A stretch of 64,000 bases of DNA from Vreelandella subterranea (GCF_900111305.1 NZ_FOGS01000005.1:186001-250000); one strand, 5' to 3'; shown: positions 27,018 to 37,607, counted from the first letter of the stretch. Made by a program: numbers and translations. The notes: a model not told the origin generated them from the sequence alone.

Positions 27018-29179
27018 GCCAGGCCCTCTCGATTAACGCTACCCAGCTGGCGGATCGCATCACGGGCCATAAAGGCGTACACCAGCGCATCCAGCAATGC
27101 CGTATCGCGCCGACGGCGGCGGCTGCTTAACAGGTTCAGCACATCACCGTGCAATCCGCTGGCGGCCTCGTCCTCGGCGCAATCAAGGTGCCCGGCAATG
27201 GCGGCAATACCGCTGGCCATCAAGAGGCGCACTTCAGGGCTTACTTCGCCGCTATCGGCGTCTTTCAGTTGCTGCCAGGCACGCCGGGTCAACGCCGCCA
27301 GGCCTTCACTCTGCAGCTGGGTTACCAGCAGGCTCAGCACCTCGTTGCCCAACCGCGCGGGGGTGAGCCAGTAACGGCGGGTGACCACCTTGGCACTTTC
27401 GGGGTCGCGCACTTCGCCATACCACGCCAGCAGCGCCCGCCCCTCCTGGTCGGTGACTTCGGCATAGGCCGTCCACAGAGCCATCGGCTGGCCACGGAAA
27501 CGCACATTGACGCGGTGGTTGAGCGTACTTTCGGCAAACAGCTGGCGCAGCGCATAGCGTTCGCCGTGCAAGTTTACCCTGAGTGCCGGGGGTGCCAGGC
27601 TGACCCAGGTCAGGTATTGGCGCTCCAGCCAGGTCAGCGCCTCGCTATCGGGTAACGCTGGCAGCAGGTGCACGACGACACCATCGCGCTCGCTGAAGGT
27701 GGCCATGCGCGGCTGCCAGCCAGCAGGTTGGCGGTGCTGCAGCCAGGGCAGCGCCATCCAGGCGCCCTCGGCATCCAGCCCTATATCCGGCATCGCCCAG
27801 TCACAGCCGCGCTCGTTGCGGCGGGGCGACCAGGCCATCCCCAGCATGCGCTGGGGCGGCGGGTACCCCTCCAGCAACTCGTCCAGGCGCTGATCCTGCA
27901 ACACGCTGGGCAGGTTGGCGATATCCCAGACGCCTTCAAGGCGCTCAAAGCCCACCATCCGCTCGCGCAGGCGCGCAAACAGCGACGACAGACGGCGCCC
28001 CTGGCCCAGCACATCCCGCGACCAGCGGGGCATGCTGATCGGTGCCGCGGGTGGCGACGTATTGCCTGCCCCGGCGGCGTCGGCATTCAGCGCCTGGTCG
28101 ACCAGCGCAGCAGGGTCCGCCACCGCCATATCTTCGGGGACCTGCTGACCATAGGAGCCAAACAGCACGCGCATGCCATGGCGCATGACAATATCCAGGA
28201 TGGGTGCCAAGCGCCCTGCTTCGTCCTGTTTGGTGATGATGCAGTCATCCAGTTCGGCACCCGCCGCACGGGCGGCCTGGCGATAGCGCAGCACCACTTC
28301 TTCAAGCGTTTCAGGCTGGCTGGCGGCATTGAGTAGCAACACCAGCCTGACGTTGGAGCGGCCGCCCCGTAAATGGGCGATCTGCTCGATCACCCGCTGG
28401 TCGCGCTGGCTCATGCCCACGGTATCGATGATGACCCACTGCTTGCCCTGCAAACGACTCAGCAGGTCGTCGATGGGTTGCTCCGCGTCCAGCGCGTACA
28501 TCGGGATATCCAGCAGCCGCGCGTAGATGCGCAGCTGCTCATGAGCCCCGATACGAAAGCTGTCGGTGGTCACCAGGGCGACGGGGCGGGTCCCGTGGCG
28601 CATGACAAAGCGGGCTGCGAGCTTGGCGGTCGTGGTCGTCTTGCCGACCCCGGTGGGCCCAACCAGAGCGACAATGCCCGTTTGATCGAAAAATTCGGGC
28701 TCGTCCTGGAGCACGGCCAGGCGTGCCATCAGCCGTTGGCGCAACCATGCCAAGGCCTGTTCGCTATCCGCGCTTTGCGTCGCCAGGTCGCCTGGCAGAT
28801 CCATCAGGATGTCGTCAGCAAGCTCGCGGCTGAAACCGACGCCGCAAAGCAGCTGCCGCCAGCGCTCTGGGCCGCTGGCGGTCGAGTCAGTGGGTGTTGT
28901 GCGGCGGTCGCCTTGTTGGGAAGCGAGCAGCGAGCGCATATCCTGCATTTCGCGTAGTAAGCGCTCACTCATTGACTCCAGCGGATCCTTCGGCGCCGCT
29001 GGTGGCTCGTTGGCGGGCGAAGGTTCGAAATGATCGACGGCTTCGTCGGCCATGGCGAGGATTTCGACGCCGCCTTCAGTGCGACGGTTGGCCACGATCA
29101 GAGCGTCTTCGCCCAGTGCTTCGCGCACCTGGCGCATCACATCGCGACTGTTGTCGCCCACGAAACGTCTAACACTCAT
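27014..29179 (-). CDS. flhF: Flagellar SRP-type GTPase FlhF with long C-terminal extension
   Basis: SRP-family GTPase that marks the site (usually polar) of flagellar assembly. The N-terminal B region (1-100) has the typical VRRFVGDNSRDVMRQVREALG start. The NG GTPase domain spans about 165-366, with GPTGVGKTTTTAK (174-186), DTVG (252-255) and TKQDE (316-320). The protein continues for about 355 residues to 721, whereas FlhF proteins are commonly 360-450 long. The extension (for example WLERQYLTWVSLAPPALRV, RRYWLTPARLGNEVLSLLV) matches nothing I know. It is followed by a coupled FlhG-like gene. Confidence 0.93.
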   Translation of the reverse strand: MSVRRFVGDNSRDVMRQVREALGEDALIVANRRTEGGVEILAMADEAVDHFEPSPANEPPAAPKDPLESMSERLLREMQDMRSLLASQQGDRRTTPTDSTASGPERWRQLLCGVGFSRELADDILMDLPGDLATQSADSEQALAWLRQRLMARLAVLQDEPEFFDQTGIVALVGPTGVGKTTTTAKLAARFVMRHGTRPVALVTTDSFRIGAHEQLRIYARLLDIPMYALDAEQPIDDLLSRLQGKQWVIIDTVGMSQRDQRVIEQIAHLRGGRSNVRLVLLLNAASQPETLEEVVLRYRQAARAAGAELDDCIITKQDEAGRLAPILDIVMRHGMRVLFGSYGQQVPEDMAVADPAALVDQALNADAAGAGNTSPPAAPISMPRWSRDVLGQGRRLSSLFARLRERMVGFERLEGVWDIANLPSVLQDQRLDELLEGYPPPQRMLGMAWSPRRNERGCDWAMPDIGLDAEGAWMALPWLQHRQPAGWQPRMATFSERDGVVVHLLPALPDSEALTWLERQYLTWVSLAPPALRVNLHGERYALRQLFAESTLNHRVNVRFRGQPMALWTAYAEVTDQEGRALLAWYGEVRDPESAKVVTRRYWLTPARLGNEVLSLLVTQLQSEGLAALTRRAWQQLKDADSGEVSPEVRLLMASGIAAIAGHLDCAEDEAASGLHGDVLNLLSSRRRRRDTALLDALVYAFMARDAIRQLGSVNREGLA

Positions 29180-29218
29180 GTACTACCCCTGGCCGTGAGT
29201 CAAATAGCGACGCTGGCA

Positions 29219-31300
29219 TCAGCGTCCCCCTACCACAGTGGTTACCCGCAGCGTGCGGTCATCGGGTATCTCAGCCTGGGACAGAACGGCCATGTGACGC
29301 AAGCGGCGGCGCAGGAACCTCGACAGCACCGCACGCAGGGAATGCTGAACCACCAGTACCGGCGGTTCACCACTGCTTTCGTGGCGCTCCAGTGCCTGCT
29401 GGGCCTGCGTCATCAGCGTTTCGGCAAGCCCTGGCTCCATCGCCCCGTTACCGTTCATCGCCTGCACCAGCACCTGCTCTAGCTGAGCATCCAGGCCCAT
29501 CACGTTCAGGGTTTCCTGACCGGCAAACCACTGCTGGGTAATCGCCCGGCCCAGGGCCACACGCACCAGCGCAGTGAGTTCGTTGGCGTCCTGCTGCTGG
29601 CCTGCGTACTCGGCCAGGGTATCAAGGATGGTGCGCATGTCGCGAATAGACACGTCTTCATCCAGCAGATTTTGCAGGATACGCTGCAGCACCGTGAGGG
29701 AAATGGCCTTGGGTACGACCTCTTCCACCAGCGACTTCTGCTCGCTGCCCAGCTTGTCCAGCAGCTTCTGAACCTCCTGGCGGCCGAGCATTTCCGGCGA
29801 GTGGCGGTGCAATAAGTGATTGAGATGCGTGGCAATCACCGTGCTGGCGTCGACGACGGTGTAGCCGTAGACCTGGGCATGCTCGCGCTGGCTGGAATCA
29901 ATCCACACTGCGGGCAAGCCAAAGGCGGGGTCTTCGGTTGATGTGCCCTGCAGTTCCCCCGACACCTGCCCCGGGTTGATCGCCAGCCACTTGCCCGGGT
30001 ACGCCTCGGCGCGGCCAATTTCGGCGCCTTTCATTGACAGCACATAGGCGTTGGGCGACAGCTCCAGGTTATCGCGTATATGCACCACCGGGGGCAGAAA
30101 ACCGACTTCCTGGGCAAACTTTTTACGTACGCTTTTGATCCGCGCCAGCAACTCGCCTTTTTGACGTGAGTCCACCAGCGGAATCAGACGATGCCCAACT
30201 TCCAGGCCGAGCGTATCGACCAGCTGGACATCTTCCCAACTGGCCTCAGGTGCCTCCTGGGTCGGCGGTGGTGCGGCGGCAATTTCCTCCTTGACCAGCG
30301 CCTGCTCCTGGCGGCGCATGATGAACCAGGCCAGCCCGGCGAGCAGCAGGGTAAACAGCAGGAAGACCATGTTGGGCATGCCCGGCACGATACCCAGCAG
30401 GCCCATGACCATCGCGGCCAGGATCATCACCTGGGGATTGATGAACAGCTGGCTGATCATCTGCTGACCAACATCCTGATCAGTGTTGACCCGCGACACC
30501 GTCACACCGGCGGCCGTGGAAATAACCAGGGCGGGAATTTGGGCGACCAGACCATCGCCAATGGCCAGCAACATATAGCTGCGACCGGCATCGCCAAAGC
30601 TCATATCGTGCTGCAGCATGCCGATCATCAGGCCGCCAATGATGTTGACGACCATGATCACCAGGCCCGCCACGGCGTCGCCACGTACGAACTTGCTGGC
30701 ACCATCCATCGAGCCGTAAAAGTCGGCTTCCTGAGCAATTTCCGCACGCCGGTTCTTGGCGTCCTCCTCGCCGATCAGCCCTGCATTGAGGTCGGCGTCG
30801 ATGGCCATCTGCTTGCCGGGCATGGCGTCCAGCGTGAAGCGAGCCCCCACTTCGGCAATACGCCCCGCACCTTTGGTGATCACCATGAAATTGATGATCA
30901 CCAGAATCAGAAAGACCACCAGGCCCACGGCAAAATTACCGCCGACCAGAAACGCCCCAAAGGCCTCGATCACCTTGCCGGCGGCGGCACCGCCCTGGTG
31001 CCCTTCCATCAGCACCACGCGGGTTGATGCCACGTTCAAAGATAAACGCAGCAGCGTGGTAAACAGCAGCACGGCGGGGAAGGCGGCAAAGTCGAGGGGC
31101 TTTTGGGCAAACATGCTGACCATCAGCACCATGACGGCCATGGCGATATTGAAGGTAAACAGCAAATCCAGCGCAAACGGCGGCATGGGCACGATCATCA
31201 TGCCCAGAATCATCAGGATCAGCAGTGGCCCGGCGAGCAACTGGACCTTGACGTCGCTCACCCAGTCGCGCCGACTCATTAGTTGGGTAAAGCCTTTCAT
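29219..31300 (-). CDS. flhA: Flagellar export gate protein FlhA
   Basis: Core of the flagellar type III export gate, 693 residues. The N-terminal half has about eight membrane helices with the conserved FHIPEP-type cytoplasmic loop region (GNFAVGLVVFLILVIINFMV, then GAGRIAEVGARFTLDAMPGKQMAID). The C-terminal half is the cytoplasmic chaperone/substrate docking domain. The start overlaps the flhB stop by four bases. flhF starts 39 bases further on. Confidence 0.97.
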   Translation of the reverse strand: MKGFTQLMSRRDWVSDVKVQLLAGPLLILMILGMMIVPMPPFALDLLFTFNIAMAVMVLMVSMFAQKPLDFAAFPAVLLFTTLLRLSLNVASTRVVLMEGHQGGAAAGKVIEAFGAFLVGGNFAVGLVVFLILVIINFMVITKGAGRIAEVGARFTLDAMPGKQMAIDADLNAGLIGEEDAKNRRAEIAQEADFYGSMDGASKFVRGDAVAGLVIMVVNIIGGLMIGMLQHDMSFGDAGRSYMLLAIGDGLVAQIPALVISTAAGVTVSRVNTDQDVGQQMISQLFINPQVMILAAMVMGLLGIVPGMPNMVFLLFTLLLAGLAWFIMRRQEQALVKEEIAAAPPPTQEAPEASWEDVQLVDTLGLEVGHRLIPLVDSRQKGELLARIKSVRKKFAQEVGFLPPVVHIRDNLELSPNAYVLSMKGAEIGRAEAYPGKWLAINPGQVSGELQGTSTEDPAFGLPAVWIDSSQREHAQVYGYTVVDASTVIATHLNHLLHRHSPEMLGRQEVQKLLDKLGSEQKSLVEEVVPKAISLTVLQRILQNLLDEDVSIRDMRTILDTLAEYAGQQQDANELTALVRVALGRAITQQWFAGQETLNVMGLDAQLEQVLVQAMNGNGAMEPGLAETLMTQAQQALERHESSGEPPVLVVQHSLRAVLSRFLRRRLRHMAVLSQAEIPDDRTLRVTTVVGGR

Positions 31301-32463
31301 GTTGGGGCCTCATCGCCGCCGGCACCACGCCCGGGGGTTTCCATTTCCGGGGGCACCGGCAGATTATCGGGGGTAGGCGGCACTTCGCCTCCTTGTTGCG
31401 CTACGTTTTTCAAGCGATATGCCCAGGCCATGACCTCGGCCACGGCCGTATATAGATTTGCCGGTATTTCGGCGTCCAGGTCGACATGATGATACAGCGC
31501 CCGGGCCAGCGGTGCTGCTTCTAATCGTGGCACTTCCGCCTCGTTGGCAATTTCACGGATGCGGTCGGCCACCGCATCGGCGCCTTTCGCCACCAGGCGT
31601 GGCGCGCCCATCTGGCCCTCCTGGTACGACAGCGCCACCGCGTAATGGGTCGGATTGGTAATGATGACGTCTGCCTCCGGCACCTTGCTCATCATACGGC
31701 CCCGCGCCATGGCCTGCTGCTGTTGACGAATACGGGCCTTCACCTGGGGGTCGCCTTCTGATTCCTTGTGCTCGCGCTTGACTTCTTCCTGGCTCATGCG
31801 CAGCTTCTTGGCATTGCTCCACAGCTGGAAGGGCACATCAATCAAAATCACCACGATCAACGCCAGGACCATCAAACCCGCCGCCTGGGCCGCCATGGTC
31901 AAGGCGCTGGCCAGCGCCTGCTGAATGGGCTGGTTCATCAGTGACATGAACTTGCCCACATTCAGGTATAAAAACGTCCCCCCCACACCGCCGACCAGCA
32001 GTGACTTGGCGATCGCCTTGGCCAGCTCGATCAGTGCCTGGGTAGAAAAAATGCGTTTTATACCCGCTATCGGGTTCAGCTTGGACAACTTGGGCTGCAT
32101 CGACTTGCCTGAAATCAAAAAACCGCCCAGCAGCGAGGGGGCCACCAGTGCGATCAACGTCAGCAGTAAAAACAGCGGCATCATTGCAAACAGTGTGCGC
32201 CTGCCGAGGTCGATGGCATGGGTGACCATCGGCAAACCTTCCATGGCGTGGCGGCGCTCAAATAGAAACGCCTGCTCCATCACCATGCCAAGCTGATTAT
32301 AGAGCATTTGCCCCATGGTCCAGAGGCCAATCACCCCGCCCAAGAGCACCAGAAAGGTGGTCAGCTCCCGCGAGCGGGGTACCTGCCCTTCTTCACGCGC
32401 CTTTTCCAGTCGTCGGGGCGTGGCCTCTTCGGTCTTTTCCTGGTCGCTGTCGTCTTCTGCCAT
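31297..32463 (-). CDS. flhB: Flagellar export switch protein FlhB
   Basis: Export-gate component that switches substrate class from rod/hook to filament, 388 residues. The N-terminal QEKTEEATPRRLEKAREEGQ stretch and four membrane helices are followed by a cytoplasmic domain with the autocleavage site NPTH (in VIITNPTHYAVAL). The last segment LDAEIPANLYTAVAEVMAWAY is nearly copied in the small fhlB-like gene at 44.6 kb. A tail of about 35 Pro/Gly-rich residues extends past this. A terminator separates it from cheZ. Confidence 0.97.
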   Translation of the reverse strand: MAEDDSDQEKTEEATPRRLEKAREEGQVPRSRELTTFLVLLGGVIGLWTMGQMLYNQLGMVMEQAFLFERRHAMEGLPMVTHAIDLGRRTLFAMMPLFLLLTLIALVAPSLLGGFLISGKSMQPKLSKLNPIAGIKRIFSTQALIELAKAIAKSLLVGGVGGTFLYLNVGKFMSLMNQPIQQALASALTMAAQAAGLMVLALIVVILIDVPFQLWSNAKKLRMSQEEVKREHKESEGDPQVKARIRQQQQAMARGRMMSKVPEADVIITNPTHYAVALSYQEGQMGAPRLVAKGADAVADRIREIANEAEVPRLEAAPLARALYHHVDLDAEIPANLYTAVAEVMAWAYRLKNVAQQGGEVPPTPDNLPVPPEMETPGRGAGGDEAPT

Positions 32464-32502
32464 GCGGTCACCCGGCCAGGTAATTTATCGCGGCTAAACA
32501 GG

Positions 32503-32525
32503 AAAAGCCGCCCCTAGGGACGGCT
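32503..32525 (-). terminator. Intrinsic terminator after cheZ
   Basis: On the minus strand AGCCG-T-CCC pairs with GGG-G-CGGCT and is followed by TTTT. It closes the cheR-cheB-mcp-cheY-cheZ unit and suggests that flhB has its own promoter in the remaining about 40 bases. Confidence 0.7.
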
Positions 32526-32562
32526 GAGCGAAACGAGCCCGAGCAAGGGTTCACTGCGTGCG

Positions 32563-33258
32563 TTAGAAGCCCAATTCGTCCAACAGATCGTCGACCTGAT
32601 CCTGCCCGGTCACGATATCAGGTGCATTGTCCTTCACTTGAGGCCCATTCAAAAGGTCTTCGTTACGCCGTGCATTCTCGTTTTTCCACTGATCTTCGGC
32701 CTTGCGTTGCATCGTTTCTCGTGCCTGTGCACCCGGAACGTTGTCAATGAGCACCTGAACCAGCTGATGTTCGATCTCGCGGATGACGTCCATCATCTTC
32801 TTGATGACCTGACCGGTAAGGTCCTGGAAATCCTGTGCCATCATGATTTCCATCAGCTCTTTATTGGTCGCCGCCGCCATATCCGGCACGCTTCCCAGAT
32901 AGCCACGCGTCTCTTTGACCAGCGCTTTAGCGTCGTCCAGCTCCTTGGGTGCTTCAAACCACTCTGCCCAGCGCTTATCCAGTGCTTCGGCCTGATCGCT
33001 AAGCTGATCCTGAAGTGGTTGAGCACGATCAATGGCATTCAATGAGCGGTCTGCCGCCTGCTCGGTCATGGTGGCGACGTAATGCAAACGGTCGCGTGCA
33101 TCTGGAATGGCTTCCGCCGCCTTCTCGATTTCCTTATCCAGCCCCAGCTCGCGCATGTTGTCCCTCAGCATGCGGGTCAGCTTACCGACACGATGAATAA
33201 GGTCTTCGGCGGCCTCTTCGGACAATTGGGTAGAACCGGACTGTTCATTCTGGCTCAT
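32563..33258 (-). CDS. cheZ: Chemotaxis phosphatase CheZ
   Basis: Dephosphorylates CheY-P and so ends the tumble signal. 231 residues, mostly helical, with the conserved catalytic stretch MAQDFQDLTGQVIKK in the long hairpin. The C-terminal CheY-binding helix is DQVDDLLDELGF. It follows cheY by 42 bases and ends just before a terminator. Presence of CheZ, with no cheD or cheV nearby, matches the enterobacterial-type chemotaxis set. Confidence 0.96.
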   Translation of the reverse strand: MSQNEQSGSTQLSEEAAEDLIHRVGKLTRMLRDNMRELGLDKEIEKAAEAIPDARDRLHYVATMTEQAADRSLNAIDRAQPLQDQLSDQAEALDKRWAEWFEAPKELDDAKALVKETRGYLGSVPDMAAATNKELMEIMMAQDFQDLTGQVIKKMMDVIREIEHQLVQVLIDNVPGAQARETMQRKAEDQWKNENARRNEDLLNGPQVKDNAPDIVTGQDQVDDLLDELGF

Positions 33259-33300
33259 GGTGTTCTCTCCTCGTAATCCCGGCCCGCAGGCCTCGCCGCG

Positions 33301-33690
33301 TTACTTACCCAATTTCTCAAAGATCTTATTGAGCTTTTCTTCCAGCGTCGCGGCCGTAAACGGTTTCACAACGTAACCATTAGCGCCCGCCTGAGCCGCG
33401 GCGATGATATTTTCTTTCTTGGCTTCCGCCGTCACCATCAAAACCGGCAGGTCCTTGAGGGCCTCATCCTGACGGATTTCCTTGAGCATCTCGAGGCCAT
33501 CCAGATTGGGCATGTTCCAATCAGACACCACAAACTCAAAACCGCCGGCGCGAAGCTTGTTCAGGGCATCCTGGCCATCTTCCGCTTCGTCGACGTTGGT
33601 AAAGCCGAGCTCTTTCAATAGGCTGCGTACAATACGGCGCATCGTGGGGAAGTCGTCCACCACCAAAAAGCTCATGTTCTTATCTGCCAT
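33301..33690 (-). CDS. cheY: Chemotaxis response regulator CheY
   Basis: Single-domain receiver that binds the flagellar switch (FliM) when phosphorylated. 129 residues with acidic pair Asp12/Asp13, phosphoacceptor Asp57 ([12 protein letters not shown]), the conserved Thr in [10 protein letters not shown] and Lys in [14 protein letters not shown]. These positions equal the E. coli numbering. Located between the methyl-accepting receptor gene and cheZ. Confidence 0.98.
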   Translation of the reverse strand: MADKNMSFLVVDDFPTMRRIVRSLLKELGFTNVDEAEDGQDALNKLRAGGFEFVVSDWNMPNLDGLEMLKEIRQDEALKDLPVLMVTAEAKKENIIAAAQAGANGYVVKPFTAATLEEKLNKIFEKLGK

Positions 33691-33718
33691 GGGTCATCCT
33701 CTTATCAATCGGGGCTGG

Positions 33719-35416
33719 TTAAAATTCTTCCCAGTCGTCGTGTCCACTGGTTGAGGACACTGAACGGTTGGGGGGAGTCGATGGTGTTTGGGCGGCCACC
33801 GCTTTGGGGGCTGAACTTGCACTTGCCTGCCGTGATTGTTGCTGATGGGTCACCTGCATGCCCACCAGTTTAAATACCGCCACCGCTTCTTCAAGGCGAT
33901 TGGCCTGTTCTTCCAGTGACGACGCCGCGGCGGTGGCCTGTTGCACCAGGGAAGCATTCTGCTGGGTCACCTGATCCATCTGGCCGACCGCTTGGCTGAC
34001 TTGTTCGATGCCGTCGCTCTGCTCCTGAGACGCAGCCGAGATTTCATCCATGATGTCGGTAACACGGCGTACCGACGTCACCACGTCGGACATGGTGGTC
34101 CCGGCCTGTTCAACGAGGTTAGAGCCCTGTTGAATCTGGGTCACCGAGTCATCGATCAGCGCCTTGATCTCCTTGGCGGCATCGGCACTACGGCTGGCGA
34201 GGTTGCGCACTTCCCCGGCCACCACAGCAAAGCCTCGACCTTGCTCACCGGCACGGGCTGCTTCAACCGACGCATTGAGGGCCAGGATATTGGTCTGAAA
34301 GGCGATCGAATCGATCACGCTAGTGATATCCGAGACCTTTTGCGAACTGCTGGAAATTCCGTGCATGGTGGTCACCACCTGCTGCACCACCTCACCGCCG
34401 CGCTCCGCCGTGGACGACGCATCCGCAGCCAACGTGCTTGCCTGACGGGCGTTATCGGCATTCTGCTTCACCGTCGCGGTCATCTCTTCCATGCTGGAAG
34501 CAGTCTCTTCGATGGAAGCCGCCTGCTCTTCGGTACGCGATGACAGGTCGGCATTGCCACTGGCAATTTCACGGGTGCCGTGGTGAATTTCGCGGCTCCC
34601 TTCACGCACCCGCGCGACGATATCGTTGAGGCTGTTCTGCATCCGCTGCATCGCGGTATAAAGCTGGCCAATTTCGTTTTTGCCGCCGCTGGGGATCGTC
34701 GTGGTGAGATCTGCGTCGGCTATGGTGTTGAGCTGAACGACTGCCTGGTTCAGGGGCCTGATCACGACCCTGCGCAGGCCAAGGTAAATCAACAAGGCCA
34801 ATAGCAAGACGATGCCCAGCAATATCCATTCAAGCATGGTATAAAAGTTATTGATGTCGTCCAGCTCTTGCTCCGCTTGATCGCCGCGCTCACCTGCGTA
34901 ACGAACAAACTCGGTAAGCGCCGCTTCTTGTGCTTCTGAGACGGGCTGGGACTCCTCACGAAGCGCATTGAAGCCTGTCGTGTCCATCGCATCAAGTGCT
35001 TCTAGTCGAGCGCGGGCATTGTCGTATAGCGCTTCAAACAAACGTTCGATTTCATTGCCCAGCGCCTGCCCTTGGTCGGTACGCGGCACGGACGCAAAGT
35101 TTTCAAAGCGGGTTTCTGACCGCTCTATCTGGTCTTGCGCGGATGCCAACCGATCATCCGCCTGCCGGATACGACCCAACATGAGTTCATTGGATGCCAC
35201 CTCTAGATCAAGAATGGCACCGCTCAACAAGGCATCGGCGCGATTGATTTCATTGAGCTGCTCAACATTAATGCGATCAATGAGTGCTACCGTTCTTTGG
35301 GTCGCCTTGCCGGAAAGCGAAAATATCAACATATTGGCCCCAATGGCCAATAAAAATACCACCAGCACCGCGATAACGGCGACGTTAATACTCGTATTGC
35401 GTAAAAAACGGTTCAT
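33719..35416 (-). CDS. Methyl-accepting chemotaxis protein, Tar-type
   Basis: Transmembrane chemoreceptor, 565 residues. TM1 is at about 11-33, a helical periplasmic ligand domain of about 160 residues follows, TM2 is at about 192-212, then HAMP and the cytoplasmic signalling domain with the hairpin tip ([28 protein letters not shown], split here: [13 protein letters not shown]) and methylation helices. The extreme C-terminus, DDWEEF, fits the xWxxF pentapeptide that tethers CheR and CheB. It lies between cheB and cheY, where enterics place receptor genes near cheRB. Ligand unknown. Confidence 0.93.
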   Translation of the reverse strand: MNRFLRNTSINVAVIAVLVVFLLAIGANMLIFSLSGKATQRTVALIDRINVEQLNEINRADALLSGAILDLEVASNELMLGRIRQADDRLASAQDQIERSETRFENFASVPRTDQGQALGNEIERLFEALYDNARARLEALDAMDTTGFNALREESQPVSEAQEAALTEFVRYAGERGDQAEQELDDINNFYTMLEWILLGIVLLLALLIYLGLRRVVIRPLNQAVVQLNTIADADLTTTIPSGGKNEIGQLYTAMQRMQNSLNDIVARVREGSREIHHGTREIASGNADLSSRTEEQAASIEETASSMEEMTATVKQNADNARQASTLAADASSTAERGGEVVQQVVTTMHGISSSSQKVSDITSVIDSIAFQTNILALNASVEAARAGEQGRGFAVVAGEVRNLASRSADAAKEIKALIDDSVTQIQQGSNLVEQAGTTMSDVVTSVRRVTDIMDEISAASQEQSDGIEQVSQAVGQMDQVTQQNASLVQQATAAASSLEEQANRLEEAVAVFKLVGMQVTHQQQSRQASASSAPKAVAAQTPSTPPNRSVSSTSGHDDWEEF

Positions 35417-35454
35417 TGGATTCCCTTACAGCCAAACCTGACTCATTTTTGTCG

Positions 35455-36516
35455 TTATACCCGCTGTGCCCGTCCCGACGCGGCAATCAGCGACATTAAT
35501 TTCTCCGGAATCTCATCCAGTGCCGTGACCTCGGCAGCCGCGCCCATGGCAATGGCCTCCCGGGGCATGCCAAAGACCACACAGCTTTCTTCATTCTGGG
35601 CAATGGTGGCTGATCCAGCCTGGCGCATTTCCAGCAGGCCGGCGGCTCCATCCTTGCCCATGCCGGTGAGAATCACGCCAATGGCATTTTTGCCGGCTTG
35701 GTCGGCGGCAGAGTGAAACAGCACGTCCACAGAAGGGCGGTGGCGATTCACCGGTGGCCCGTCGTCAAGCCGGGCGACATAGTTGGCGCCGCTGCGTGCC
35801 AGCTTGAGGTGCTGATCCCCAGGGGCAATATAGGCGTGGCCGGGCAAAACACGCTCTCCGTCAGTGGCTTCCTTGACGGTAATACGGCATAGCCGGTCCA
35901 GTCGCTCCGCAAACGACCGGGTAAAGCCGCCGGGCATATGCTGGGTAATCAAAATCGCCGGCGCGTTGGCCGGTAGTGGCTCCAACACTGCCCGGATCGC
36001 TTCAGTACCCCCGGTAGAGGCGCCAATAATGATCAGCTTCTCACTGGATACCATGGGCGCTTTGAGCTGAGCAGGGGGCGGGGTGTTCTTATGCCGCGCC
36101 TGGCGGGGCCGCGAACGTGCCGCGGCACGTAGTTTCTCGGCAATCTCGTTGGCGTAATCCATCATCCCGCTGCGAATACCCAGGCTGGGCTTGGCAACGA
36201 AGTCCAGCGCACCCAGCTCCAGTGCCCGCAGGGTGATTTCCGAACCGCTTTGGGTCAGCGACGAGACCATCAGTACCGGCATCGGGCGCAGACGCATCAG
36301 GCGTTCGAGAAAATCCAGCCCGTCCATGCGCGGCATTTCAACATCAAGCGTCAGAACATCCGGGTTATGCTGCTTGATGAGATCGCGGGCGGCAATCGGG
36401 TCAGGCGCTACCGCCACCACTTCCATATCGGGCTGGGTATTGATAATTTCCGTCAGCAGATCGCGAATCAGCGCCGAATCATCAACACATAACACTTTTA
36501 TTTTGGCTGCACTCAA
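35455..36516 (-). CDS. cheB: Chemotaxis methylesterase/response regulator CheB
   Basis: Removes methyl groups from receptors and deamidates glutamines. N-terminal receiver with Asp12/13 and phospho-Asp58 ([12 protein letters not shown]); C-terminal esterase with the serine in GASTGGTEA, the histidine in [11 protein letters not shown] and the aspartate in LTGMGKDGA. 353 residues, normal length. It follows cheR by 53 bases. Confidence 0.97.
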   Translation of the reverse strand: MSAAKIKVLCVDDSALIRDLLTEIINTQPDMEVVAVAPDPIAARDLIKQHNPDVLTLDVEMPRMDGLDFLERLMRLRPMPVLMVSSLTQSGSEITLRALELGALDFVAKPSLGIRSGMMDYANEIAEKLRAAARSRPRQARHKNTPPPAQLKAPMVSSEKLIIIGASTGGTEAIRAVLEPLPANAPAILITQHMPGGFTRSFAERLDRLCRITVKEATDGERVLPGHAYIAPGDQHLKLARSGANYVARLDDGPPVNRHRPSVDVLFHSAADQAGKNAIGVILTGMGKDGAAGLLEMRQAGSATIAQNEESCVVFGMPREAIAMGAAAEVTALDEIPEKLMSLIAASGRAQRV

Positions 36517-36569
36517 AGCACGCCTCCTTATCCGTCAAGCCGTTTGCCGCGCCAAGGCACGTGGGCATT

Positions 36570-37451
36570 TTATTTGTTTGCCAAGGTGTAAACTGTCTGC
36601 CCACGCAACTTGAATGCATCGCTGATGTAGGAAAAGTTCTCCGAATGGCCGGCAAACAGAAGGCCGTCGGGTTTGAGCAGGGGCGCGAAGCGTTTAAGAA
36701 TTTTGGCCTGTGTATCCTTATCAAAATAAATCATGATGTTCCGACAAAAGATCACGTCAAAAGGGCCTTTAACGGGCCACTGGGGCGCCAGCAGATTCAT
36801 GGGCAGGAACTCGACCAGCGTTGATACTTCGGGACGCACGCGGGCCAGTCCAAGATGGTTACCGGTGCCCTTCTGGAAGAAGCGCTTTACCCGCGCTTCT
36901 TCAAGCTTGCGCACCTGTTCCTGGGGATAGACGCCCTTGCGCGCCTTGTTCAGGGCGTCAGTGTCAATATCCGTCGCGATGACGCTGGACTGGGAAGCCC
37001 GTCCACCCAGGGTTTCCAGCAGCGTCATGGCAATCGAGTAAGGCTCTTCACCGGTGGACGCGGCCGAGCACCACACCGACACAGGCCCCTGCTTGTCCTT
37101 TATATGCTCAGCTAACAGCGGGAAGTGGTGGGCCTCACGAAAAAACGCAGTGAGGTTGGTGGTCAGCGCATTGGTAAACGCTTCCCACTCTTTAGCATCC
37201 GGCTGACGCTCAAGGCGCGCAAGGTAGTCGCCAAACCGAGTCATTCCGTGGTGACGTAGCCGTTTCGCTAAACGGCTATAAACCATTTCGCGCTTATGCT
37301 CGGCCAGCACAATGCCTGCGCGCTGGTAAATCAACTCGCGGACACGGGTAAAGTCGGCATCGGTCAGTTCCAGGTCGCGCTCGATCTGGCTGCCGGATGC
37401 CCATTGGCCGACGTCGACTCGTTCACGTTGCTCGGTCAAAATATGCGCCAC
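36570..37451 (-). CDS. cheR: Chemotaxis methyltransferase CheR
   Basis: Methylates receptor glutamates using SAM. 293 residues: an N-terminal helical domain (DADFTRVRELIYQRAGIVL), then the SAM domain with WCSAASTGEEPYSIAM and the downstream VIFCRNIMIYFDKDTQ motif. Starts 156 bases downstream of a sigma-28 promoter, so it is the first gene of a FliA-dependent cheR-cheB-mcp-cheY-cheZ unit. The CheR beta-subdomain that binds the receptor pentapeptide is included. Confidence 0.97.
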   Translation of the reverse strand: MAHILTEQRERVDVGQWASGSQIERDLELTDADFTRVRELIYQRAGIVLAEHKREMVYSRLAKRLRHHGMTRFGDYLARLERQPDAKEWEAFTNALTTNLTAFFREAHHFPLLAEHIKDKQGPVSVWCSAASTGEEPYSIAMTLLETLGGRASQSSVIATDIDTDALNKARKGVYPQEQVRKLEEARVKRFFQKGTGNHLGLARVRPEVSTLVEFLPMNLLAPQWPVKGPFDVIFCRNIMIYFDKDTQAKILKRFAPLLKPDGLLFAGHSENFSYISDAFKLRGQTVYTLANK

Positions 37452-37538
37452 TCCTCTACAAAACCTTAACCCGCCTACTTGTCAGCCAACTGGGGGGTTG
37501 CACGACACGGTGAGTCTGAAAAATAACCGACTGCTGGC

Positions 37539-37578
37539 ACCAGAGGCACACCGCCCGGTAGAGCGACATGCCTCTGGT
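37539..37578. repeat. 10-bp inverted repeat in the cheR leader
   Basis: ACCAGAGGCA (37539-37548) and TGCCTCTGGT (37569-37578) are perfect inverted copies around a 20-base loop. It lies in the 5' leader between the sigma-28 promoter and the cheR start. No T-tract follows on either strand, so a regulatory or protective hairpin is more likely than a terminator. Confidence 0.5.
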
Positions 37579-37607
37579 CGACGTACGATTAACACCCAGC
37601 TTTTATA

